From an uncultured Paracoccaceae bacterium (lineage in GTDB: Bacteria; Pseudomonadota; Alphaproteobacteria; Rhodobacterales; Rhodobacteraceae), in contig CANLSM010000003.1 in NCBI GenBank assembly GCA_947493745.1, forward strand, positions 1 to 64,000: a stretch of 64,000 nucleotides of DNA, written 5' to 3'. The notes under the pieces were generated by a model. It searched no databases, had not been told where the DNA came from, and saw only the letters and a list, made by a program, of their open reading frames with translations. Each line of letters opens with the position of its first letter. The first letter of the stretch is position 1. The translations under genes and the position numbers were made by a program. Below, in pieces: positions 55,605 to 63,557 of the stretch.

Positions 55605-56126
55605 TCAGGTAGACTTCGTTTTCCGGTTCAGTGAGGTGCCGTTGATACAGTGCACCATCTGTCTCTCGATATTGACAATGTGTCCCATATGGCCACCGCA
55701 CCGCCTGCAGTGCACTTCCATCAACGTGCGCTTGTTGTCGGGGTTCATCGAATAGTTGGCCGCCTTGTCGATGTCGGTCAGGACAGCGTTTGGCTGGGCG
55801 TGCGCGAAGAACACCCACCCCTTGTCGAGCTCGACCCGCCATTCGGAATCGTAGACATGCAGATCGCAGCCGGCGCAGTGGAATGCACCCTCTGCATAGT
55901 CGTCCCAATAGGCGCTTGACCCTGGCCACTCCGTTCCGTTGTCGCGCAGGATGTCATACTGGTCATTGGTCAGGATAGCCCGCCATTCGTCTTCGGTCTT
56001 TGTGACTTCAAAAACGTAGCCGCCGCCATCGGACGCACGCGCCACAGTTGCCGCCGGCAAAAACGCCGTGCCTGCAAGCGCGGTTGTCGCGAGGAACCCC
56101 CGCCGGTCAAGTGTCAGGTTTTTCAT
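55605..56126 (-). CDS. Tat-exported MsrB-like methionine sulfoxide reductase
   Basis: A 173-residue protein. A twin-arginine signal (LTLDRRGFLATTALAG) directs it to the periplasm. The SelR/MsrB domain keeps both zinc CxxC pairs (CAGC and CRRC), HMGHIVN, and the catalytic Cys in VHCINGTSL. The usual SGxGWPSF block is instead KGWVFFAHAQ, so substrate or recycling may differ. The second ATG of ATGATG has the better spacing to GGAGG. Confidence 0.82.
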   Translation of the reverse strand: MKNLTLDRRGFLATTALAGTAFLPAATVARASDGGGYVFEVTKTEDEWRAILTNDQYDILRDNGTEWPGSSAYWDDYAEGAFHCAGCDLHVYDSEWRVELDKGWVFFAHAQPNAVLTDIDKAANYSMNPDNKRTLMEVHCRRCGGHMGHIVNIERQMVHCINGTSLNRKTKST

Positions 56127-56186
56127 CATCAATCCTCCAAAAAACTGAGATGATCGTAACACCCGACCTCATCACTCGTTACACAA

Positions 56187-56210
56187 TGTTGCGTGAGTTC
56201 ACACACAACA
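56187..56210. promoter_or_regulatory. 24-bp near-palindrome upstream of msrB-like gene
   Basis: TGTTGCGTG and CACACAACA flank a 6-nt centre; eight of nine pairs match. It lies about 60 bp upstream of the msrB-like start on the minus strand and about 50 bp beyond the end of the neighbouring small gene. It is most likely a repressor or activator site. Confidence 0.5.
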
Positions 56211-56261
56211 CGATCACGGCTTGATGATTGCCTTCCCGATGGAAGGAGGTTCAGTGCAGTA

Positions 56262-56510
56262 TTATTCGTCCAGCGGTGTGATCTGCACCAGGCAGTCGGA
56301 TTTCGCATCACCTGTCAGACCGTCACATTCCAGACCGGCGACCACGATCGGCTCAACCGGGGTGGAGATCTGCGGCTCGGAGGGTTGCGTCGATTGGGCG
56401 GTCTGCTCGAATGCATCCTGGGAATGAGCCTCACCCCAGCAGCCACCGGCCACAGCCGTTGATGCGGCAAACATCGCGCCTGCGCATACAAGTCCAAGTA
56501 TCCTGATCAT
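56262..56510 (-). CDS. Small exported hypothetical protein
   Basis: An 82-residue protein. A Sec signal (LGLVCAGAMFAASTAVAGG) ends before a Cys-Trp, and the mature part is Gln/Ser/Pro-rich (TAQSTQPSEPQISTPVEP). It closes with LECDGLTGDAKSDCLVQI, whose two cysteines could form a disulfide. GGAG lies 7 nt before the ATG. The GCW sequence at the end of the signal might be a lipobox-like Cys, but it lacks the usual L-A/S-G/A-C pattern. Function unknown. Confidence 0.7.
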   Translation of the reverse strand: MIRILGLVCAGAMFAASTAVAGGCWGEAHSQDAFEQTAQSTQPSEPQISTPVEPIVVAGLECDGLTGDAKSDCLVQITPLDE

Positions 56511-56595
56511 GTCTTTCTCCTTGCTTGTATGCACATCACAGCATCTTGCGCCCGATCCGTCAAAACAATTTCTGCCTCCGCCGAGATACGCCCGC

Positions 56596-56629
56596 CTTCT
56601 TTTTGGCATAAATATCCCCGCCGGAGGCA
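56596..56629 (-). repeat. Dispersed ~34-bp repeat, copy 3
   Basis: On the minus strand it reads TGCCTCCGGCGGGGATATTT, then ATGCCAAAAAGAAG. It lies 14 bp beyond the ahcY stop codon on the same strand. Confidence 0.8.
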
Positions 56630-56642
56630 GGAAGCTCTTGCG

Positions 56643-58037
56643 TCAGTAGCGGTAATGTTCGGGTTTGAAAGGACCACTCGGCTCAACGCCGATATACTCC
56701 GCCTGATCCGGGCTCAAGTCCGTGAGCTTCACCCCGATCCGCGACAGATGCAGTCGCGCAACCTTCTCGTCAAGATGCTTGGGCAGGATGTAGACCTTGT
56801 TCTCGTAGTCGGCGCCCTTGGTCCAGAGTTCGATCTGCGCCAGCACCTGGTTGGTGAAACTGGCCGACATGACGAAGGACGGGTGGCCGGTTGCGTTGCC
56901 AAGGTTCAGCAGGCGTCCCTCCGACAGCAGGATCATGCGGTTCCCGTTGGGAAACTCGATCATGTCCACCTGATCCTTGATGTTCGTCCATTTGTGGTTT
57001 TTCAGGGCGGCCACCTGAATCTCGTTGTCGAAATGGCCGATATTGCCGACGATCGCCATGTCCTTCATCTCGCGCATGTGCTCAAGGCGGATGACGTCCT
57101 TGTTGCCGGTCGTAGTGATGAAGATGTCGGCACTCGGGGCTGCATCCTCAAGCGTGACGACCTCGAAGCCATCCATGGCGGCCTGCAGCGCGCAGATGGG
57201 ATCCACTTCGGTCACCTTGACCCGTGCGCCTGCACCGCGCAGCGACGCGGCCGAGCCCTTGCCCACATCGCCATAGCCGCAGACCACGGCTGTCTTGCCC
57301 GCCATCATTGTGTCGGTGGCACGCCGGATGCCGTCCACGAGGCTTTCCTTGCAACCATATTTGTTGTCGAATTTCGATTTGGTGACGCTGTCATTCACAT
57401 TGATCGCCGGGAAGGGCAGCTGTCCCTGCTCGACAAGCTGATAGAGCCTGTGCACACCTGTGGTCGTCTCCTCGGACACGCCATTGAGTGCATCGCGCTG
57501 TTTCGTGAACCAGCCGGGGTTCGCGGCGAGGCGTTTGCGGATCTGGGCGAAGAGGGCTTCCTCCTCCTCCGACTTGGGCACGGCGATCAGGTCTTCCTCG
57601 CCGTTTTCGACCCGTGCACCGAGCAGGACATACATGGTTGCGTCGCCGCCATCGTCGAGGATGAGATTTGCCGTGCCTTCCTCGAAGAAGAAGATCCGGT
57701 CCGCATAGTCCCAATACTCTTCCAGTGTCTCACCCTTGATGGCAAAAACCGGCGTGCCACCGGCAGCTATGGCCGCGGCTGCATGATCCTGGGTGGAGAA
57801 GATGTTGCAGGACGCCCAGCGAACCTGGGCACCGAGCGCATTCAGTGTCTCGATCAGCACGGCTGTCTGGATCGTCATGTGAAGCGACCCGGCGATCCGG
57901 GCGCCCTTGAGCGGCTTGGCTTCGCCAAATTCCTCGCGCAATGCCATCAGTCCCGGCATCTCGGTTTCGGCGATATCGAGCTCCTTGCGTCCGAAATCGG
58001 CCAGCGAGATGTCTTTCACGATGTAGTCGGTTGTCAT
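56643..58037 (-). CDS. ahcY: Adenosylhomocysteinase
   Basis: A 464-residue cytosolic NAD-dependent hydrolase splitting S-adenosylhomocysteine into adenosine and homocysteine. It has [37 protein letters not shown], the cofactor loop [16 protein letters not shown] and a C-terminal KPEHYRY. The insertion between the NAD and substrate parts is of the bacterial long type. The region upstream shows no SAH riboswitch signature. It completes the methyl cycle with metK. Confidence 0.97.
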   Translation of the reverse strand: MTTDYIVKDISLADFGRKELDIAETEMPGLMALREEFGEAKPLKGARIAGSLHMTIQTAVLIETLNALGAQVRWASCNIFSTQDHAAAAIAAGGTPVFAIKGETLEEYWDYADRIFFFEEGTANLILDDGGDATMYVLLGARVENGEEDLIAVPKSEEEEALFAQIRKRLAANPGWFTKQRDALNGVSEETTTGVHRLYQLVEQGQLPFPAINVNDSVTKSKFDNKYGCKESLVDGIRRATDTMMAGKTAVVCGYGDVGKGSAASLRGAGARVKVTEVDPICALQAAMDGFEVVTLEDAAPSADIFITTTGNKDVIRLEHMREMKDMAIVGNIGHFDNEIQVAALKNHKWTNIKDQVDMIEFPNGNRMILLSEGRLLNLGNATGHPSFVMSASFTNQVLAQIELWTKGADYENKVYILPKHLDEKVARLHLSRIGVKLTDLSPDQAEYIGVEPSGPFKPEHYRY

Positions 58038-58158
58038 GGCATGCGGCTCCTTGCCTTGAAAATGCGGCGGTTGCGGTGTCCCTTAGCATCAGGTCGGGGT
58101 CTCGACAACATTGCTGGCTGCGCTTAATTTTCCACGAAGAACTTTGAGAGGAATAACC

Positions 58159-58764
58159 ATGCCGAAGCCACGCGCCTGGCAGCGCATGCTCTCGGGCCGC
58201 AGGCTGGATCTGCTGGACCCGGCACCGCTGGATATCGAGATCGAGGACATCGCCCATGGCCTGTCTTTCGTGGCGCGCTGGAATGGCCAGACGCGGGGCG
58301 ATTTCCCCTATTCGGTGGCTGAACATTCGCTGCTGGTGGAACGGCTGTTTTCGCAGATCGCGCCGAAGGCACCGGTCAGATGGCGGCTTGCCGCGTTGCT
58401 GCATGATGCACCGGAATATGTCATCGGCGACATGATATCCCCGGTTAAGGCCGCCGTCGGCCCGGACTATAGCGCGATGGACGAACGGCTGACAGCGGCT
58501 GTGCATCTGCGCTTCGGTCTGCCTGCGGTCCTGCCCGTCTCGGTCAAGCGGCAGATCAAGAAGGCGGACAGGATCTCCGCCTGGCTTGAGGCGACGCAGA
58601 TCGCGGGCTTTGGCGAGACCGAAGCGGACAGGTTCTTTCTGCGCCCGGCTCAACAGCAGATGTGCCGGTTGGCGCTGGATCTGCGACCGCCGATGGAGGT
58701 CAAGGCTGCCTTTCTGGACCGGCATCGCGCGTTGATGGGACAGCTCTCCGGAGTGAACGCCTGA
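58159..58764 (+). CDS. HD domain hydrolase, YfbR-like
   Basis: A 201-residue HD-superfamily protein. Metal ligands are seen in SVAEHSLLVERLF (H), then LLHDAPEYVIGDMISPVK (HD) and KKADRISAWLEA (D). Relatives of this shape include 5'-deoxynucleotidases, but the substrate is not certain. The ATG with GAGAGGA about 8 nt upstream is preferred over a frame start 16 codons earlier. It diverges from ahcY. Confidence 0.85.
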   Translation: MPKPRAWQRMLSGRRLDLLDPAPLDIEIEDIAHGLSFVARWNGQTRGDFPYSVAEHSLLVERLFSQIAPKAPVRWRLAALLHDAPEYVIGDMISPVKAAVGPDYSAMDERLTAAVHLRFGLPAVLPVSVKRQIKKADRISAWLEATQIAGFGETEADRFFLRPAQQQMCRLALDLRPPMEVKAAFLDRHRALMGQLSGVNA

Positions 58765-58797
58765 CGGCGTGTTCCCATGAGCCCGTTCCGGGCCGAT

Positions 58798-58832
58798 TGC
58801 CTCCGGCGGGGATATTTGACCCAAGAAGATAG
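58798..58832 (+). repeat. Dispersed ~34-bp repeat, copy 4
   Basis: Reads TGCCTCCGGCGGGGATATTT and continues GACCCAAGAAGATAG. It lies between the HD hydrolase stop codon and the thioredoxin gene. Confidence 0.8.
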
Positions 58833-58905
58833 GGATTGTCCGGCTCTGGCACAGGCTGGAAGAACAGACTATATGGCTGGGAACACACAGTCAGGAGGGC
58901 CGACC

Positions 58906-59817
58906 ATGCTAGAGCTTGGACAAGACGCAGCTGCCGCAGGAGGGGACCTGATCAAGGATGGTTCCGAGATGACATTCATGGAGGATGTTATCGAGGCTTC
59001 CAAGTCGGTGCCGGTCATCGTCGATTTCTGGGCGCCGTGGTGTGGTCCGTGCAAGACGCTGGGTCCTGCGCTGGAGGCCGCGGTCACGGCAGCCGGCGGC
59101 AAGGTCCGGATGGTCAAGCTGGATGTGGACCAGAACCAGTCGATTGCGGCCCAGTTGCGCATCCAGTCGATCCCGACGGTTTATGCCTTCGTGAATGGAC
59201 AGCCGATTGATGGTTTCCAGGGGGCGCAAACGCCTGCCCAGATCAAGGAGTTCATCGACCGGGTCGTGGCCCAGAGCCCCGCAGGTGATGGCGGGTTGGC
59301 GGAGGCGCTCGATATGGCCGACCAGATGCTTGACGAGGGTGCTGCGGCGGATGCCGCACAGACCTATGCTGCGATTCTGGGGGAAGAGGAAGGCAACCTC
59401 CGTGCGCTGACCGGTCTGGCACGTGCCCACATTGCCCTGGGCGATACCGAGAAGGCCCGCGCGATGCTGAACATGGCCCCTGATGACAAACAGGATGACC
59501 CGCTGGTGGCCGGATTGCGGGCCCAGCTTGATCTGGCGGATGCAAGTGCGGATGCAGGTGAGAGCGGAGAGTTGCGCGCGCGACTCGAGGCCAACCCGGA
59601 CGATCACCAGACACGGCTTGATCTGGCGATGTCGCTCATCGGGGCGGGCGACCATGAGGGGGCTGTCGATGAGCTGCTCGATCTGTTCCGCCGCGACCGG
59701 GAATGGAACGACGGGGCCGCCAAGGAGCAGCTTTTCAAACTGTTCGACTCGCTCGGTGCCAAGGACCCGGTGGCGCAGCGCGGGCGGCGGCGCTTGTCTT
59801 CCATGATTTTCGCCTAA
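58906..59817 (+). CDS. Thioredoxin-TPR co-chaperone, CnoX/YbbN-like
   Basis: A 303-residue cytosolic protein. The N-terminal thioredoxin fold keeps the redox motif FWAPWCGPCKTLGP, followed from about residue 120 by TPR-like helices (AEALDMADQMLDEGAAADAA, ALTGLARAHIALGDTEKARAM). CnoX proteins protect and hand substrates to GroEL. Relatives of the enterobacterial type lack an active CxxC; this one keeps CGPC. The ATG with AGGAGGG just upstream is chosen. The Lon-N and Trm112 genes follow closely. Confidence 0.9.
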   Translation: MLELGQDAAAAGGDLIKDGSEMTFMEDVIEASKSVPVIVDFWAPWCGPCKTLGPALEAAVTAAGGKVRMVKLDVDQNQSIAAQLRIQSIPTVYAFVNGQPIDGFQGAQTPAQIKEFIDRVVAQSPAGDGGLAEALDMADQMLDEGAAADAAQTYAAILGEEEGNLRALTGLARAHIALGDTEKARAMLNMAPDDKQDDPLVAGLRAQLDLADASADAGESGELRARLEANPDDHQTRLDLAMSLIGAGDHEGAVDELLDLFRRDREWNDGAAKEQLFKLFDSLGAKDPVAQRGRRRLSSMIFA

Positions 59818-59847
59818 GTAATACAGGTGTAAATCGTTAGGAAAAAA

Positions 59848-60501
59848 ATGATCAGAAGCTTCACTCTGGCCGACATGCCGGGCACCATACCCGTTTTCCC
59901 GCTGCCTGGTGCGCTTCTGCTGCCCCGCGCGCGTCTGCCGCTCAATATCTTCGAGCCGCGTTATCTGGCCATGCTGGATGATACTCTGAAATCGACCCAC
60001 CGGCTGATCGGGATGGTGCAGCCTGTCGTTGTGCCGGAAGGCAAGTCTGACGGGCGTCTGCACCAGATCGGTTGCGCAGGTCGCGTGGTGAGCTTTCAGG
60101 AAACCGAGGACGGGCGTTACATGATCACGCTGCAGGGGATCAGCCGGTTTCGGTTCCGCGGCGAGAAGGATGGCTTCACGCCTTATATCCGTGCGGATGT
60201 CGACTGGGACAGTTTCGTGCGTGACCTCGGCAAGAGCGAGATTGACGACGCCTTTGACCGCCCGAAATTCCTTGATGTTCTGGCGCGCTATTTCGAGACA
60301 GCACAACTGAGTTCCGACTGGGGCTCGCTGCGCGAGGCTGATGAGGAGCTTCTGGTCAATTCGCTCTCCATGCTCTGCCCGTTTGACCCGGAGGAGAAAC
60401 AGGCTCTCCTCGAAGCGCCCAGTCTGCGCAACCGGCGGGAGACGCTGGTAACCCTGATGGAGTTCGCGCTGGCCGGCGGTGAGGACGGGGCGGTGCAATG
60501 A
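59848..60501 (+). CDS. LON substrate-binding (N-terminal) domain protein
   Basis: A 217-residue protein with only the Lon N-terminal domain. It has [32 protein letters not shown] and later [21 protein letters not shown]. No ATPase or protease domain is present. It probably acts as an adaptor or in protein quality control, in keeping with the upstream thioredoxin-chaperone. It overlaps the Trm112 gene by 4 bp (ATGA). Confidence 0.92.
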   Translation: MIRSFTLADMPGTIPVFPLPGALLLPRARLPLNIFEPRYLAMLDDTLKSTHRLIGMVQPVVVPEGKSDGRLHQIGCAGRVVSFQETEDGRYMITLQGISRFRFRGEKDGFTPYIRADVDWDSFVRDLGKSEIDDAFDRPKFLDVLARYFETAQLSSDWGSLREADEELLVNSLSMLCPFDPEEKQALLEAPSLRNRRETLVTLMEFALAGGEDGAVQ

Positions 60502-60686
60502 GTGGTGAAGATCCTACCAAGGTTGATCGCAGACTGCTGGAAAGCCTCGTCTGTCCGGTCACCCATGGATTGCTGGTCTATGACGCTAAGGCGGGTGAGT
60601 TGATTTCCCGCAACGCCAACCTCGCCTTCCCGATCCGCAACGGCATTCCGGTGATGCTTTTTGACGAGGCGCGGTCGCTGGAGTGA
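60498..60686 (+). CDS. Trm112/UPF0434 family protein
   Basis: A 62-residue protein with the family blocks [21 protein letters not shown] and [18 protein letters not shown]. Eukaryotic Trm112 activates methyltransferases; bacterial relatives are poorly studied. Some retain two CxxC zinc motifs, but here only one Cys is left (VCPVTHG). It is translationally coupled to the Lon-N gene and converges on xdhC with a 4-bp gap. Confidence 0.9.
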   Translation: MSGEDPTKVDRRLLESLVCPVTHGLLVYDAKAGELISRNANLAFPIRNGIPVMLFDEARSLE

Positions 60687-60690
60687 CCTC

Positions 60691-61443
60691 TCAGCCGCGC
60701 TGACCCTTTCGCCGGATCCCGGTGATCTCGGCGAGGATGGACAATGCGATCTCTTCGGGTGTGATTGCGCCGATATCGAGGCCGGCGGGTGCGCGGACAA
60801 TCTCCAGGTCTGTCGCCTTCATGCTGCCTGCAAGACGTTTGCGAAGGGTTTCGAACTTTCGCCTGCTGCCCACAAAGGACAGGTAGTCGGCAGGCGTGCT
60901 CAGCGCCTCTGTCAGTGCCGCCAGATCTCCCTGGCCCTGGGTTGCAACCACCACAAAGCGCGGACGGGGTTCGGCGGTATCCGGCCGGTCCGCGATCACG
61001 TAGCCAAGACCTGCGCCCATTTTGCGCAAAGCGTCCGCAACCGGGCTTTGACCGTGGATCACCAGTTCCGGCAGCGGCAGGACGGGTTCGACGAAGATAT
61101 CCATCGTCCCCTCGCTGGGACACATGTTGCGAGCAAAGCTGATGCCGTCCTTCTCGTCGCCCGATCTCACACCCTGATCGGTCAGGTTGGCCTCGGGCTG
61201 GATCGAGATCAGACGCGGGATCCCGTCCTGAAGCGCCTTGTCTGCGGCGTCCAGCACCGAGCGGCGTGCACATCCGCCGCCAATCCATGTACCCGCAATG
61301 CTGCGGTCTTCCAGTATGATGGACTTGGCACCCGCCTTTGCAGCGGTGGCCGCGACTGTCCGCACGACTGTCGCTATCGCGAAGGGGCGGCCTTCGGTTT
61401 TGAGCCGTGCAATCAGATCATGGATGTCATCAGGCTCGCCCAT
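60691..61443 (-). CDS. XdhC/CoxI family molybdenum cofactor chaperone
   Basis: A 250-residue protein of the XdhC family, which sulfurates and inserts the cofactor in molybdenum hydroxylases. It has AGTWIGGGCARRSVL near residue 50 and the C-terminal Rossmann-like YLSFVGSRRKFETLRKRL, then RAPAGLDIGAITPEEIALSI. It is the last gene of the cox-type operon and begins 3 bp after the VWA gene, so it likely serves the CoxL enzyme at the window edge. Confidence 0.9.
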   Translation of the reverse strand: MGEPDDIHDLIARLKTEGRPFAIATVVRTVAATAAKAGAKSIILEDRSIAGTWIGGGCARRSVLDAADKALQDGIPRLISIQPEANLTDQGVRSGDEKDGISFARNMCPSEGTMDIFVEPVLPLPELVIHGQSPVADALRKMGAGLGYVIADRPDTAEPRPRFVVVATQGQGDLAALTEALSTPADYLSFVGSRRKFETLRKRLAGSMKATDLEIVRAPAGLDIGAITPEEIALSILAEITGIRRKGQRG

Positions 61444-61446
61444 CGG

Positions 61447-62622
61447 TCAGAGCCTCCGCAGTTGTGGTGCGAGGTCTTCCAGACATTGCAACGTGTTGGC
61501 CGCGGCGAAATGGTCGAGATGGGGCAGGGCGGCAGCCATGCCACGGGCAACCGGCTCATAGCCCTTCCAACCTTTCAGGGGATTGAGCCACAGGATGCGG
61601 CACCCCCGTCGCCCGAGTGCCTTGAGCGCTGCCGCAATCCGCTCTGGCGGGTCCGTGTCATAGCCGTCCGAGAGGATCATCACCACCGAGCGGCCCGAGA
61701 CCAGTCGTTTCGCATAGAGCCTGTTGAACACATCCAGATTGGCACCGATCCTGGTGCCGCCGCCGAAGCCATCGGCCATTAGCGAGAGTCGATTGACGGC
61801 GCGCAGGGTGTCGCGGTCGCGCAGCGCGTCGGTTATCCGCACCAGTCTGGTGTGAAACAGATAGGCATCCGTGGTTTTCGCGCTGCTCATCAGCCCCTTG
61901 ATGAAGGCGAGGAAGACGCGGGCATAAACGGTCATGGAACCGGAGACATCACAGAGCGCGACCAGTTGCGCCGGGCGGTCGGGCTTGTGACGGCGATGCA
62001 GCCGGATCGGCTCGCCGCTGGTGCGCACGCTGTCGCGGATCGTGCGGCGCAGATCGAGCACCGGACCTTTCCCAGTGCGATAGCGCCTCGCGTGGCGGTC
62101 ACGTATGGCGTTCGCGATCTGTTCAGCGGCGGCCTCGGCCAGTGCAATGTCCTCGGGCGAGACAAACTCGCGGAGGTCGCGCCGGGCCAGCGCCTTGATG
62201 TCTGATGCCATCAGGCGGCCTGTGCCGTCGCCGTCGGCCTCTCCCGTTCCGTTGTCAGCCATGTCGGGGCTGCCGGACTGATCGCTCAGTCCTGGCAGAT
62301 CAAGACTGCGGCGGGTGGTTCTGCTGTCCGGACCGGCCCGCGATTGGCGTGCTGTTTCGTGGCGCACCCGCCCGCCACTGCTCCAATAGCTGTCAAAGAC
62401 CTCATCGAAGCGGACCCAGTCCTCCCGGCAACCCGAGAGAAGTGTCTTGAGCGCCAGCCGGGATGCGGCAAGATCGGTGACATCAAGCCGTCCCAGGGCG
62501 TCCATCGCTTTGGCGGTCTCGTCAACGCCCGCGACAAACCCGTTGAGCCGCAGATGCGCGATGAAACCTGTCATGCGCTCAGCCGGACCGTCGGCGCGTG
62601 TGGCGAAGCGCACGCGTCCCAT
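61447..62622 (-). CDS. coxE: VWA domain protein, CoxE type
   Basis: A 391-residue protein. The C-terminal von Willebrand A-like domain has a MIDAS loop in ALCDVSGSMTVYARVFLAF. An N-terminal helical region precedes it (MTGFIAHLRLNGFVAGVDETA). CoxE works with the MoxR-type CoxD ATPase to build the CO dehydrogenase active site. The start ATG overlaps the moxR stop by one base, so the two are co-translated. Confidence 0.9.
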   Translation of the reverse strand: MGRVRFATRADGPAERMTGFIAHLRLNGFVAGVDETAKAMDALGRLDVTDLAASRLALKTLLSGCREDWVRFDEVFDSYWSSGGRVRHETARQSRAGPDSRTTRRSLDLPGLSDQSGSPDMADNGTGEADGDGTGRLMASDIKALARRDLREFVSPEDIALAEAAAEQIANAIRDRHARRYRTGKGPVLDLRRTIRDSVRTSGEPIRLHRRHKPDRPAQLVALCDVSGSMTVYARVFLAFIKGLMSSAKTTDAYLFHTRLVRITDALRDRDTLRAVNRLSLMADGFGGGTRIGANLDVFNRLYAKRLVSGRSVVMILSDGYDTDPPERIAAALKALGRRGCRILWLNPLKGWKGYEPVARGMAAALPHLDHFAAANTLQCLEDLAPQLRRL

Positions 62623-63497
62623 CAGGCTGCCTTGCCTGCGAGGCGCGCTGCGACCTCTGCTGGCACTGCCGCGCGGTCCCGTTGGGTCTTGAGCAAAGTG
62701 ACAAGACTTTTCTGAAGCGCGACGGGGTCATCCGTGAGATCATTCAACCCCATGCCTGCAAGAGCAGCGGCAAAATCCAGCATCTCGGCTATGCCCGGTT
62801 TCTTTTCCAGATCCTCGCGCCGCAGGGCCTGCACGAAGCCCACGATCTGACCACAGAGATGCGCCTCCAGTCCCGGATGGCGGGCCGCCAGAATGGCAAG
62901 CTCCGTCGTCCGGTCGGGATAATCGAGATAGGCATAGAGACAGCGCCTGCGGAGCGCGTCGGACAGATCGCGCGTGCCATTGGCGGTCAGGATCACATGC
63001 GGGCGGGTTTTGGCAGCGATCGTTCCCAACTCGGGGATCGTGACCTGAAAATCCGAGAGGATTTCGAGCAGATAGGCCTCGAATTCCTCATCGGCCCGGT
63101 CGATCTCGTCGATCAGCAGCACCGGTGGCGCGTCCTGTTGCAGGGCCTGCAACAGGGGTCGCGCGATCAGGTAGTCTTCGGAGAAGATCCGGTCCTCGGT
63201 CTCGCGGCCTGTCACGCCTTCCTCGGCAGCGGCCCGAATGGCGAGCAACTGGCGCTGATAGTTCCACTCATAAAGCGCATGGCTGGCGTCCAGCCCCTCA
63301 TAGCATTGCAGGCGGATCAACTGCGTGGACTTGAGGGTTGCAAGCGTCTTGGCAAGCTCGGTCTTGCCGACACCGGCCTCCCCTTCAAGCAGCAGAGGCC
63401 GCTCCAGCGACCCGGCCAGATGCAGTGCCATGGCCAGATCATCGCCGGCGATATAGCCCTGCGTCGCTAGATCGGTTCTGAGTGTTTGCCAGGTCAT
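62622..63497 (-). CDS. coxD: MoxR family AAA ATPase, CoxD type
   Basis: A 291-residue AAA+ chaperone. Walker A is GEAGVGKTELAKTLA, Walker B is VLLIDEIDRADEE, and the sensor region has VILTANGTRDLSDALRRRCLYA. In cox operons CoxD unfolds or remodels apo-CoxL during cluster assembly. It lies 60 bp downstream of the coxL stop codon and is coupled to coxE. Confidence 0.92.
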   Translation of the reverse strand: MTWQTLRTDLATQGYIAGDDLAMALHLAGSLERPLLLEGEAGVGKTELAKTLATLKSTQLIRLQCYEGLDASHALYEWNYQRQLLAIRAAAEEGVTGRETEDRIFSEDYLIARPLLQALQQDAPPVLLIDEIDRADEEFEAYLLEILSDFQVTIPELGTIAAKTRPHVILTANGTRDLSDALRRRCLYAYLDYPDRTTELAILAARHPGLEAHLCGQIVGFVQALRREDLEKKPGIAEMLDFAAALAGMGLNDLTDDPVALQKSLVTLLKTQRDRAAVPAEVAARLAGKAA

Positions 63498-63557
63498 GTC
63501 ACAGCCATTGCCGTCCGGGGGATGCGTTGGGGGTTTGGTCCCCCGGACAGGTCCCTT

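Noticed and set aside
58038-58120. SAH riboswitch upstream of ahcY
   Set aside because: The GAGGNGCGCUGC-type core and its pairing partner are not present on the minus strand upstream of the gene.
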